Of a stretch of DNA of 64,000 nucleotides, positions 26,501 to 37,400 are shown piece after piece (position 1 is the stretch's first letter; each line of letters opens with the position of its first letter). The notes beneath the pieces are model-generated. The model searched no databases. It was not told the origin of the DNA and saw nothing but the letters and a program-made list of their open reading frames with translations. This DNA is from Pomacea canaliculata (Eukaryota; Mollusca; Gastropoda; Architaenioglossa; Ampullariidae). The DNA is taken from assembly GCF_003073045.1 (NCBI RefSeq), contig NC_037591.1, positions 25,453,319-25,517,318 on the forward strand, read 5' to 3'. The translations under genes were made by a program, and so were the position numbers.

Positions 26501-29500
26501 TCACCCGTTAGCTGTTTGGAGGTTGATGAAACTGAAGCTACAGTCAAAATATTTCAGATTGAAATTCTAAAAGTTCTAAAATACATTTCAGCACAGAACA
26601 TCCTTTCAAAGTTTAATATCACTACATCCTCTGCTACATTTATTTGAGACTGACCTCTGTAGAGCAACAACTCTACAAGTAATGATGCAAGAGCTGCACA
26701 CATGTACATCAGGAGTTTATTTAAGAAGATTTTCTTGAGGAAAAGTAAAGAAGACCCTGTGGTAGCAGTCGGGGTTGAAATGTTAGTCTGAGTTCTGTCT
26801 TCACCCACTGATGTAACGAGAAGAGACTGTGTGTTGCAGACCCCCGATGAGATCGTGTGTCCAGGGAGGAAGAACACCAAGGCTTTGCCCTCCTTGCCTG
26901 ATGCTTTCTCCTTTACCATGGAAGCCGTCAGCACTGCCAACCATCAGGTCACCTTCCTGCGGGTAAGATGTAACATCTACCTGTCATACACAGAGATGAT
27001 TATTTACTGTATCGCAACAAGACGATGTCATTATCTCTTGGCTACATTAAGATGCAGTAATGAACTGTGTACCTTGATGGTCTCGAGGGTTATGCTTCCA
27101 CACAAAAATCTGAGTTGCCTTCTGGCTAGAAATGGAGATTTTGGTTGTCAGACTGAGATAATTTATTATAGTGACTGCATCTACGATGAGGATTCTTCTC
27201 AACACGAGAACACAATGAACTCTTTGTTTTGAGACCGTTATTATTATTATTTGTGTCTGTTTCTTTTTTTTTTTTTTTAAGTGCTTTGAGTTAGCCTTTG
27301 ATGATGGGTAAAGCTCTTTATAAATTAACATAATAATAATAAGAATAATAAAAATAAGAATAAGAATAAGAAGAATAATAATCACCTACTTTCTTGTAAA
27401 AGTTAGTTACTTGCTTGCCTTTAACGACGGTTGGTTTGTTTGTTTGTTTGTTTGTTTGTTTGTTTGTTTGTTTGTTTGTTTGTTTGTTTGTTTGTTTGTT
27501 TGTTTGTTTGTTTGTTTGTTGTGCGCGTGTTTACATGTGTGCAGGAGTGGTACGACTATCAGATGCAGTTAGTGCGGCTGGAGTATAGTCCGGGACCAGC
27601 TCAGATGCTCAAGTACGGACCTCGCCCTCTCACGGAAATTCACGACTTCAGTACAGGTAGCCTTGGATGGATATTGAAACCATAATGTAGAGATGTTTAG
27701 AGTAGGTTTTTCACAGCAGGCAGCCCATGATGCAGATACTGGTCCACTAGTATGTCTCTCATCTTCCCATCTCCGAGAAAACGCTGATCAAAATACTTTT
27801 CTGTAAAAGCTTTTAATGAAGGCACCGTGAATCACCTCGCAATGTGTTCGTGTTAAAAAAAAAATTTGCTGGCCCATATGGGGATCGAACCCAGGACCTC
27901 CGCGTTATTAGCACGGCGCTCTAACCAACTGAGCTAATGGGCCTTCGATAAGATGTCGACCTAACAGGGTTAATGTTTTCATTGTGTCACTGTCTGATCT
28001 AGGTCTGGCGACAATGTCACCACGATTTATATTTTACTCTTATTTTAAGTCTTCATCTGTCGACGGTGCGAGCTCAAAGCGCACAACATAAACATAAGTT
28101 AAGGTCATCAGTTCACTGGAAGTAACGTCACGCCACACGATGTCACGTCACGTCACGAACCATTCACAAGGCTGCAAGTATAATCCGACTCAAGAAGACT
28201 AAGTCCACGCCTCACTACGTCATGTATTATTATTATTGACATTGTTAGTGCGCCTCACTGAGCTGCGGTCAGCCATTAAACAATAACACCGGTCAAAGTT
28301 CGCGATGGTGGCTCAACGATGTGCAGCGACATCATCAGTGGAGACGTTGATGAGGCCACCGTTAAGTTGTGACGATGTGTGCCGTGGGTTTTTCTCCTCC
28401 CGCGTAAGCAAATACAAAGTAAATACAAAGCTCCTTCCTCACGGCTCGCCACAACTGATTGCCTTAGTTACACATCGTGTGTTCTCATGCACGTGAGGCA
28501 CGTCCACTGTTTCTATTCCCGTGAACACACGTCAGCTCGAGCTGAGTCCCGGCGGAAGGTGAAATGACAATTGCATGCCAGTGACTGTGAAAAGACTTCT
28601 TAGCTGTGACTTTAGGCACTCGGCGGAAATGACGACACGGTGCATTCTGGGAAGCATGATTGTATAACTATTAAACATTATTTGTAGCTATAAAATTGAA
28701 TTAATTCTATAATTATGGGATGTATAACTGTAGAATGCATTCTATAATTACAAAATGAATTGCATAGCTTGACGAAACCCATTCTGTGACCGCCAGGTGT
28801 CGCGTACATCATGGACCGCGAGCTGGGCAACTGCAGCGTCACGCCCATAGAGCGCAGCCAGCTGGGTGACGTCGTGCTGTCCGGTGACCTCACCACCGTG
28901 CACCTACGGACAGCCCAGCAGTTCTTCTACCTGGACAAAGTCCAGCCCGTCTACCTTGGGCAGGTTTGTGTCAGACTGTCCTGAACTCCACTCCTGACAG
29001 TTTCTTTTCTTTCTTTGTCATTTTGTTTCTTCCCTTATTTGTTGTTTATTTACTGATGTACTTTTGCTTTACCCTGATTGTTTCTTTTTCCCACGTCTGT
29101 GCATGTATGCTAGTGATGACGAGTCTGTGTGCAACTGTTTATTTAAGTATGCGTGTGTGCGTGCGTGTGCATGTGTGTGTCATGGCTATTGGTTTCAGAA
29201 AACTGTTCGCGGCATCTCCTGTGACGCGTGGGTCGCCAATGGCTCCGTCACCAACGCGAGTAGTACGTGGGAATGGTGCTTCCGAGCGGTACGTGTCCCA
29301 CGCTTTCTGACGTCACTTCCCTTAGGAGTTTGTCGCAGTATTGTTTGTTTGTTTGTTTTTAACGCCATGCCAGCAACTAAGGCTACATCAGGGTGAAGTT
29401 TGTCGCAGTAGTTGGCGCCTGATCATCGAGGGGTCGCTTGGTGCTTGCACCCACTCAGCATGTCGGACACATAAGGGCAATCTCACCTAGCCTTATAATA

Positions 29501-31508
29501 CGATGTTACAGATGGTAGGAATCCACTTTAAACTGGGTAAGCGCGTTTCCAAGGCGACAACGTGTATTGATAATATTTGTTTATACATTACCAGGTCATA
29601 AGGTGCAAGCGCGAACGTATCACTATAGTTAAAGCCAGCAGACAGGACTTAAGCCAGTAACTGAGCGACTAAAGCCAGCGTGTGACTACATCCAGTGACG
29701 TCAGTTCGTGACTAAAACCAGAGCGTGACTCATTAGGTGACTAAAGCCAGTAATGAGAAAAGTCAGCGCGGGACTAAAGCCAGAGAGGGACTGATAAGGC
29801 CAGTCGGTGTTTGCAGGCCAACTGGACGTCGGTGGAGGACGCACGTGCTCAGACCGGCAGTCCCAGCGGTACACCTGTCCAGATGAAGCTGTTGCTGGCA
29901 GACGCCCAGTACGACTTCAACTTCTACCACTTCGTGCGAGCCGATCCTGATGTCCTGCGTTACGACGTGTCCTCTTGCTTCACGTCCACCCGGCGCCGGA
30001 AGTTTGACTTTGCTGTCTCAGGTATCCTCCCTGTCCGCTCTTTTAAAACACCTCATACCTCCTTCCCATCCTCAAAGACACTCTTATATTGTTTGCATAT
30101 TTATTAGTCAGTTTCATGTTACGGGAATTTTTGTTTATTACAGAGGTCAGTAAAACATTGCGTTCAGTTTGTTGTTGTTTTTACTGTGTTCCGCAGGTCA
30201 GTTTGCTGCAACTGTCCAGAAAAACCTCCGGCAATTTAGAGTTGCTGTACAAAATGCCATCATCAAAGTAACGGGTTTGTCCCCTCTAAGGATTGTAGAA
30301 ATTCAGGTGGGTGGCACCGACTAGAAGAAGAGCTGCAAGTGTGGGTGGTGAGCTCTTTCACTGTTTGAGATCAGAGATAATAGGAAGATCATGTTCAGTG
30401 TGACGATCATGTCGTACTTTGTTTATATTCTTCGCCATGATTCTAGTCCTGGCGTAAATCTCTCTAATTAGTCAAAGATTTGCATGTTACCTGGTTTAAA
30501 CATTTGACTGCAGGTGGTATACTTGAGTGACGTACACATACGCGTAACGCTACTGGACAAACCCAAAAATAACCGGTGACGTCGCCCAGGTGCGTGCGCA
30601 GCCAGAACTGGACGCTGCTGCAGATGCGCTCGCTAGTGCTGTTCGTGGCAACTCTCTTGTCATTCAGGACAAGGCCCAGGCGGACAGGTGTGTAAAAGAA
30701 AGAAAGAATGAAGGAAGGAAGGGAAGAAGGGAAAATACAAACAGAAGTAGTTAGCGTTTGGCAACACACACAAGTCAACACTGTGCCTGATGTCTTCTGC
30801 TGTCTGCCGCAGATAGGTAGCATGACAGTGCTGTCCACCAGTCTGGTCGAGTACTGGGTGGTCAGCCAGCCTTCCTCCAGCACTGCAACCTACCCAAACG
30901 ACAGCCACGGCGTCCGGGACAAGGGCTCCGCTGAGCAGCCAGGACACTGGAAGTGATCGGTACTCACCAGGTACAACTCCCACTGACCTCTTGATACCTA
31001 CTGTTGCCTCCCGCTACATCTTTTCTTGCCTCATCTTACTAAATTTGTCTCAATTCTTGCTTACCTCATTCACTGGTATTCAAAAATGTAATAGATATGT
31101 CTAATTCTAAGACTTAAGTTATAAAAAAAAAAAATCATTAGGTTTTCTGTGCCAGTCCCATAATGTCCGAAAGGAAACACTCCAGCTTGTGGGTATGTTC
31201 TTTCACTTTACCAAATTGGGACAAAAAGGTTCTCCGCCGCTATTGTCGTTCCTTCTTTGATCAACCCTACACCTGACATAGTTCCAGTAGCACATTTTTC
31301 GCTGCTCTTAGCTTGGTTCTTGCTAGTAGGCGGTCAGTTGTTTGAAATGCGTATTGCAGTTACTTGTTACGTGATGTTTTTTCCAGAGACCATGGGAGGC
31401 GTCGGTTTCGGGACCCTGTCCTTTGGTCTGATCTTGGGAACCATCACGGCGTTCATTTACCTCAGGAAAACAGGCCGACTGTTAGTACAGGCAAGCACTG
31501 ACCACTGA
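23540..31508 (+). CDS. LolA-like secreted/type I membrane protein, paralogue A
   Basis: Thirteen coding exons with GT-AG borders: 23540-23651, 25076-25291, 25835-26074, 26282-26445, 26840-26962, 27545-27656, 28797-28963, 29199-29288, 29817-30021, 30197-30306, 30514-30687, 30813-30970, 31387-31508. The product is about 664 residues. The start is the ATG opening a signal peptide (MGGLLMWKTALVVLLLEAVT). The ectodomain is rich in Tyr and Asp, with motifs HEYYDYNNNRG and YYDYNTNEM, N-glycosylation sequons (NYT, NFT) and conserved cysteines. Near the C-terminus a glycine-rich helix (VGFGTLSFGLILGTITAFIY) is followed by RKTGR and a short tail. From memory it resembles the uncharacterised metazoan LolA-like proteins; the function is unknown. 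Exons 11 and 12 contain frame breaks, described separately. Paralogue B follows 3 kb downstream on the same strand. A domain search is needed to fix the family name. Confidence 0.8.
27434..27520. repeat. (GTTT)n microsatellite
   Basis: About 21 uninterrupted GTTT units, ending 24 bases before exon 6 of paralogue A. The T/G-rich run may form part of the polypyrimidine context of that acceptor. It could also be the tail of a SINE whose body is unrecognisable. Confidence 0.95.
27855..27866 (-). terminator. Polymerase III terminator of tRNA-Ile
   Basis: A run of about ten A on the plus strand is a T run on the minus strand, a few bases after the discriminator base of the tRNA. This is the standard pol III stop signal. 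Confidence 0.8.
27870..27943 (-). tRNA. tRNA-Ile (AAU anticodon)
   Basis: The minus strand reads GGCCCATTAGCTCAGTTGG and onward to GATCCCCATATGGGCCA. The acceptor stem GGCCCAT/ATGGGCC, the D arm GCTC/GAGC and the anticodon loop CTAATAA (anticodon AAT, isoleucine) are all intact. The T loop is TTCGATC. The first T-stem pair looks mismatched (C/T), and one anticodon-stem pair is G-T. The sequence is very close to ordinary animal tRNA-Ile genes. A T-run just beyond the 3' end serves as polymerase III terminator. The gene lies antisense inside the sixth intron of paralogue A. Confidence 0.93.
29341..29396 (-). mobile_element. 5'-truncated SINE tail with 14-bp duplication
   Basis: A 56-bp insert is flanked by exact copies of agtttgtcgcagta (29,327-29,340 and 29,397-29,410). 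On the minus strand it reads tgatgtagccttagttgctg, then ggcatggcgtt, then a (CAAA)n-like tail. Target duplication, truncation and simple tail together mark LINE-mediated retroposition of a SINE 3' end. It sits in the intron between exons 8 and 9 of paralogue A. Confidence 0.85.
30514..30687 (+). CDS. Paralogue A exon 11, two compensating frame breaks
   Basis: The exon begins in phase 0 as VVYLSDVHIRVTLLDKP and then meets TGA at 30,577. Just after the A5 run (30,565-30,569) homology continues one base on, as ITGDVAQVRAQPELDAAADA. This aligns without gaps to IAGDVQQSEPEASLQEAGDR of paralogue B. A second change near 30,663 (TT) returns the frame, giving SGQGPGGQ at the border, like ASANGQK in B. 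The net length is a multiple of three, so the exon still joins the next one in phase. Both changes lie in homopolymers. Confidence 0.75.
30813..30970 (+). CDS. Paralogue A exon 12, membrane-proximal stalk, frame break
   Basis: The exon starts in phase with IGSMTVLSTSL, which parallels IAQLKATKVSIG of paralogue B. That frame stops at TGA 30,954-30,956. In the next frame the same exon encodes a Pro/Thr/Ser/Ala-rich stalk (LPPALQPTQTTATASGTRAP) and ends in the phase needed for the transmembrane exon. Paralogue B also has a Pro-rich stalk at this place. One indel between about 30,825 and 30,954 is inferred; its exact site is not visible. Confidence 0.65.
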
Positions 31509-31989
31509 CTGCCCATGACGTCAGCGGAAGTCCCTGTTGGCGTCCGTACGTGCCCGGCACGTACCCTGGACAAGACATTCTAACAGAACGTTGAATTAAC
31601 GAAGACTGAGCAGACTGCTTGTAATGGAGCCATTCACGAACAGTTTGATGACAGTAATTTTGTGACTGTGATTTCGTAGACGTTAACTGACTGTCTATGA
31701 CAAGATGGTGCGACACAGTTCCAGAGGACAGAAGAGGCAAGAGGAAGGACGTGTATCAAGTGGTTTCTCTCGGCCCCTTCAAACCGAGCTCACTACAACA
31801 GCAACCACTAGATGTGCGCTTGGTTTTCTTTCCCCTCCATTGTTGGACCGCCGCTGAAATTTATTTAAATTCTGAGTTCTCTCAGAAATATATCTAAATG
31901 CTGGGTTGCCTGGTTTATCTAAATGATTGTCTCATTCATGTGTTACACTAGTCTATATCTTTGCCGCTTTACAACCTGCAGTAATTGAT

Positions 31990-31995
31990 AATAAA
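31990..31995 (+). promoter_or_regulatory. Candidate poly(A) signal of paralogue A
   Basis: AATAAA, about 480 bases after the stop codon at 31,506-31,508. Further AATAAA hexamers near 32,342 and 32,354 are alternatives. Confidence 0.45.
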
Positions 31996-32629
31996 TACAT
32001 GATGTTGAAATGCGTTGCTTAAAAATTATCTTCATTATTGAAGTACAATCTTTATTCTGTCTTTGTCACGTGTATTGTCTCACAGCTGTCTCATTTTGTT
32101 CATGGTGTAAATAGATTTTCAACACGTTGTCTAAATATTAATATAAAGCTTGATTCAGCCTAGAATAATTTCTAGGTAAGAAAATGGTCTCTAACAGAGA
32201 ATGAATGCTTTTACTTGAAGATGAAAACAGTTGGTTGTCAGTGTAGGTTGTCTTTGCGATGTCTTGGCTGATGGCTCCTCGTCTTTGCACCTTTGTGAAT
32301 GAAGAAATGCTCATCTTAACTCGTCTGACTGAAGTTTGTGAAATAAAGTACGAAATAAACTGGTGAATAAAACTTGTCATGTGTCATGTTCTCTTGAGAT
32401 TCTTCTGGAGTGTTTAGGTTAATATAAAATCTTAAAATCCGAATTAGTGTGTGTTGCTAATAAGTGCGAGTTAACAGCTGGTGTCAATGTGTCGTTAGTG
32501 TGTGACACCTACTGTAGTGGCACAAGGAACTAAACGAGAATCGTGTTATCACGTAACCTTTGTCGGGGCATTGGTCAAGACACGTGGTACAAACTGATAA
32601 GTGAGCTGCAGTGTCTACATTAATTAACA

Positions 32630-32910
32630 GTGACGGATCGAACGCACGGCTGAGTTGAATGGTTCGGTAGTGCAGTGAGAAAACGTTTATCACCAAAGTG
32701 TCAGAAGGTTCGCGGTTCAGATCTTGCTCGGAGCAAACATATGTGACACATGCTGGTGCTGACATGACGTAGCCTGAGTGGCTTGCTCGGAGCAAAACAT
32801 CTATTCCCCTCTCCTTTCCCTCCCCTCAACCCAAACACTACGAAATCTGTCACCATATGGAAGCACTTTCCTGTAAAATAAAATTAACCAATCAGCCAAC
32901 CGACCGACCA
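32630..32910 (+). mobile_element. Possible tRNA-related SINE
   Basis: The plus strand carries a weak A-box region and a B-box-like ggttcgcggttcagatc near 32,708. A non-tRNA body follows, then a 3' end with ccaatcagccaaccgaccga, a simple CCRA-type tail. No target duplication was identified. This is a moderate guess at a SINE distinct from the family at 9.75 and 12.35 kb. Confidence 0.4.
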
Positions 32911-33600
32911 AATAGTAATCCAAATAACACGTACTCACATTCTTGATCTTTAACCCCCTTCACTTATTCTCCTGTTTTAATAACGTACCCACCTCTTGCA
33001 CTACCTGTCTAGATAATACACATTCATCTTGGGATTTTCAAGTTCTTTTTCTATCAATAGCATATGAGCATGATCAAAGATCTTCAGGTGCTTCCAGCCA
33101 TCTGACTCCTTTGCGTGGAATTCTGATACAACAACTAAATTTTAGAGAGCGATAAACAGTTCGTAGGAATGATAATTTTGCAACCAGAAGACCGCGTGGG
33201 ATAAAGATGAGGAAATTTGTTTATTTGTTTATTTATTTACAGTTATTTTCCCGTGGACTTATTTCGCTTGTGTTTTTGTATTTTTCTTTTGACTTTATTT
33301 CACTTTGTTGCTGGTAAAGGTTGTTTATTTGTTTTAGGTTGGGGAGGGTTAATTTGCATTTACCTGCTTCTTAGAGCAGATCTAAAGAATCGGTCAATGT
33401 CGAGAAATGAAACACAAGATTTATCCCGGGAACAATAGTGTGACGATAGCATAGCTAGGTTTTGACGTCATAGTCCTAACATAGGGTTACTGACGTCATC
33501 ACCTAGCGATACGAACAATTTTCGCCTGGGACCGAGTCGGTAGCGCTCTCGACCATCCCTCGTGTTTTCTACCCGTTATCTCTTTACACCATATCTGACG

Positions 33601-33703
33601 GTAGGCCACCCTTGACTACAATTACCAATACTCCGATGAAGATAACAACAGGATCAAGCTGTTGCCTGAGCTCTCAATCGTTACTGTCCGTGGACAAGAT
33701 GGG
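33601..33703 (+). other. Candidate upstream exon of paralogue B
   Basis: A stretch ending gatggg|gtaagt, a strong donor, about 760 bases before the acceptor at 34,461-34,462 that precedes the start codon of paralogue B. One frame reads LDYNYQYSDEDNNRIKLLPE without a stop, which has the Tyr/Asp flavour of the LolA-like exons. No ATG or acceptor supports it as coding. It may be a non-coding 5' exon or a relic of a third copy. Confidence 0.3.
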
Positions 33704-34462
33704 GTAAGTACACATTATATGCGTTCTAGGGCATACTTTTCTTTGCCACCTCCACTTTCTTTCTCTTTCATTCTTCGAAAGATTTTCAAACTTCATCAGC
33801 TTTCAAAAATATTTCTACCCCTCTGCGTTGTGAGTTGACTGTAGCAAGTGTTTCGATGGCTAATCAAAAGCTGATTGTTCGAGGATACCTGTCGTACAAA
33901 TACAGCGCAGTTTTGGGGTACGAAGGGGGAAGGGCTGGGGCTCTGTCACAATAGTTATGCATATCACGTGTCATAATTTTTGGCGATAAGCAAAGTGTGT
34001 ACAGTGTTCAACACAATGGCTGTGATACAATTGTTGAGAAACAAAAGATCTTATATGAGTGACGATTGTGAAGATAAAGCTGATGAGGAAAACAACGACG
34101 ATGACGACGACGATGATGATATTTTATGTATTAAAATTCTTACGTACTTACGTGTGAGAAAGAGAGAAATAGTACGTGCGTGTGTGTGTGTGTGTGCTTC
34201 ATTGGGGTAAATACTGAGGAGTGGAGAAGCCTCAAGGCAGCTGTAATTATGTTGTTGTTATGAATCTAACGTGTACTGTCATTGCTTTAAGTCCCGGACA
34301 AAGTGTATATCGTCTCTGAGGGGGGAGAAAAGGGAATCTGTTTCATGCCAAGCCCCCTTTCCCTGTAAGAAGGTCACAATAAAAAGTGCAAGAAGAGAAA
34401 AGTACTGTGAGTTCCGCTTCAAGAAGTAATTTTTGGGGTTGGGGTGTTTATTCCTAACACAG

Positions 34463-37400
34463 GTTTGCCGAGCACAAGATGTTGCTCCTGGTGTTTGTGA
34501 CGACTCTGTTCAGTAGCGTGACAAAGGCAGCCTACGACCGCACTGTGTGTGACCAAGATGCTTTTAAAGCAAAAGCGACCCAAAACCCAGGTGGGTGCAC
34601 TCAGCCTGCGAGCTGTTTAAGACACTAGAAAAGAAAAGACAGAGAAAAGAACAAAGGCATGCATGAGCAGTTTTCACGCAGATACAAACGTGGACAGGGG
34701 TATTTGAAAATATGTGTGCGAGTGTATGTGTATGTAGACATCTGTGTGTGTGCGCACATTTATAGGTCTGTGCGTGTGTGGGTGGGGGCTGTCCCTGTGT
34801 GTCTGTGTACAGGACCGTCCAAGCCACTCCTGGCTCCCCGCTTCAGCCTGCGTATAGAAGCCAACCTGGACGATTACAACAAGACCATTGACATCCACGA
34901 ATTCTATGACTTCCCGGCAACCGAGGGTCTATCTCGCAATGGGACGAGAGCAAGCACACCAGAGTTTACTTCGACTACAACACTAAAGAGGTTTTGGCCG
35001 TCACCTACCCAGACGGTGAGGGACGCAAGGTCTGGGGCTTTTTGCTTTGATCACAATGCTAAGCGTGATAAAGGACCTCACTTTTATCTGGGTCCATCCA
35101 GTTTGATTACTGAATAATTCGTACCATGCGAACTCCTCCTCCTTTTTGATGCACTACCAAAAGTCTAGTGTCAACAAAGCTGCACAGCTACAGACCATGT
35201 CACTGGTGATCTAGGTCTGATCTTTGATTGAAAGTATACCTTGACCACAGATAAGACATAGACATTCCTTCTCAGTGCCTCACCTTTCACACTTCAGCTG
35301 TAAGAGAACAGTGTCTGGTAGAGACGTTGTCACAGTAACAACACTCGTTCTTTCGCCCGACACTTATTTTTTTTCCCTTATCCAAGCCCAAAACGAGAAT
35401 AGCAGTCTAAGGGAACAAACTCTTGTTTTTAAGTCACCTGAACTTGGGAAGAGTAGCGTACCATCCTCCTAATTGCGATAATCTATCACTTTACGCTGGC
35501 CATATAGGGTTCAATCATACAGATTAGGGCTTATAAACTTATAAAATGTAAAAATTGAGTTGCTCAAGTAAAAAATATCCACTGAAACGAGATGTAAGCT
35601 TCAAGTTGTGTGTCATGCTACAGATGTGCTGCACCATGACATCGACTGCGAGGTCACAAGCTTGGCTGCCTACAATTCCTCCTTCATTTTCGGAACTCGT
35701 CCCTTCGCCAACGGTACCCAGCACATCTTCAGCGTCGGTGACTCATTCAGGTAGAGGGCAGTAACTCGAAACTCGTGCAGGTTTGGTGAGATAACATTGA
35801 AAGATACAAGACAAAATGTATGACGACCTGCAAGTTTATCGTCTGCGTTCGAGGTGCCTCTCTTCTCCAATATCATACATTCCAAACGTGTGTGTGTGTG
35901 TGCCCACGCGTTTTTTTCTCCCAAGCGATTCAGTACATGTAAAGCTAAACTGATATCAGCCAATAAATTACTCCAAATGTTGTTTATAGTCGGAAAAAAA
36001 TACGATTGAAGCTTCTAAAGGATCATCTCTAGACATTCATGGGAGGTAATGATTACAGATATAGTTTTGTTTATCCTTATATCAATATCCCTCATTCTTT
36101 TTCAGTCAAGTCAGCCATTTAGAAAATGATAAAAGCAAGTAAAGTAAGAATGTTTTCACTATTTTCTTCAACCATTTAAAAATATTTTTCGTGAGATGCA
36201 AGCAGAAAACACTGGAGGCTTTCTTGTTTTTTTTATCTGAAAATTCCATCAGACTGCCAGATGGGAGTTGTCCATCTTGGACAAAAGTGTTACTGCAGTG
36301 ATGATTGTCGACCCTGTTTTTTTCTCATGACTCTTTTCTAGGAGTCATTGCTGGTACGGTCTAGTCAATTGTAATCTCAACTTGATTATGTTCTTCTCCT
36401 GACGAAGTATGCGTTATGTTAGAGTATTATTGTTTTTATTTTTTGTGGTGCTACAAAGGATGTTGAGGCGAGTTATAGTATACAGTCAATCTTGCCACCT
36501 AGCAAAAGAGTGACGGAGGGTTGAGCTTTATTTGCTCAAGAGTGGAAACGTCGGCTTCGCTAGCTGAGTCGGACCCCTCCCGCTCTCCTCTGTCACGTGA
36601 CTTGACCTACCCATTCCACCTATGTTCCATCCACCTGCCATGACCGTACAGCTGCGAGGAATTTCACAACTTGTGCCTTTTAACAGTCACAAAAAAGTGG
36701 CATAGTAGCGAGGGGTGGCATAGTAAATTTTTTTTACATTGAATTATAGTCTTTATTTATACATGTATATATATAAAGGACAATGCAATCACAAACATTT
36801 CAAGAATTTTCTTTTCTGTTTCCAACAGCTGTAGTTAAAATTGTTTATCCCGAGCAGAGGAAAATGGCGACGTTGTAAATTACATTATTGTTTAAAGACG
36901 CCAAGTGGATGCTTTGTGTCTGCTGGCAAGAAGTTTCATTAGCTAGTAGTTTACAAGATGTAAAAGACAACAGCACTGTAGTTACAGAAGCCGAAATGTA
37001 CACACGCTTTTAAGGACGAGAGAAATAAACAGCAGGAATGCAGTTCACGACTGACAAAAAATGCAGAGATTGATATTTTCCACTAAATTTTCATACAGAT
37101 TTAATGAAAAGAAAAGACTAAAGCGATCTTAACTTGAAAGTGACGCGTGTGTTTGTTTTTCTGTGTCAGAATGGCAGTGACCCAACCAGAACTCTATCTG
37201 GGTGTCTTGCAGACAGACGGTGTGATTGCTGAAGCGTGGCGAGCGTGCATCTACATGGATTCCTTGGATGCCACCTTTAATGCTACTTGGTATTTCACAG
37301 GTGAGTGTCTCTGGGTGGTGGTGGGAAAGGGATAGGGCACGTGGTCTTCCCCCTCCTGCTGATGATCTATACAACGATGACGTGAACACACAGGCGGCAG

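Noticed and set aside
27431..27685. Frame starting with repeated VCLF
   Set aside because: The N-terminal part is the (GTTT)n repeat; only the part from 27,545 is a real exon of paralogue A.
30464..30983. Antisense frames of 107-139 codons opposite exons 11-12 of paralogue A
   Set aside because: GC-rich coding exons give open antisense frames; no splice context or homology supports them.
34659..35117. 152-codon plus-strand frame
   Set aside because: It reads through an intron into exon 2 of paralogue B and past the frame break; only 34,813-35,015 is exonic.
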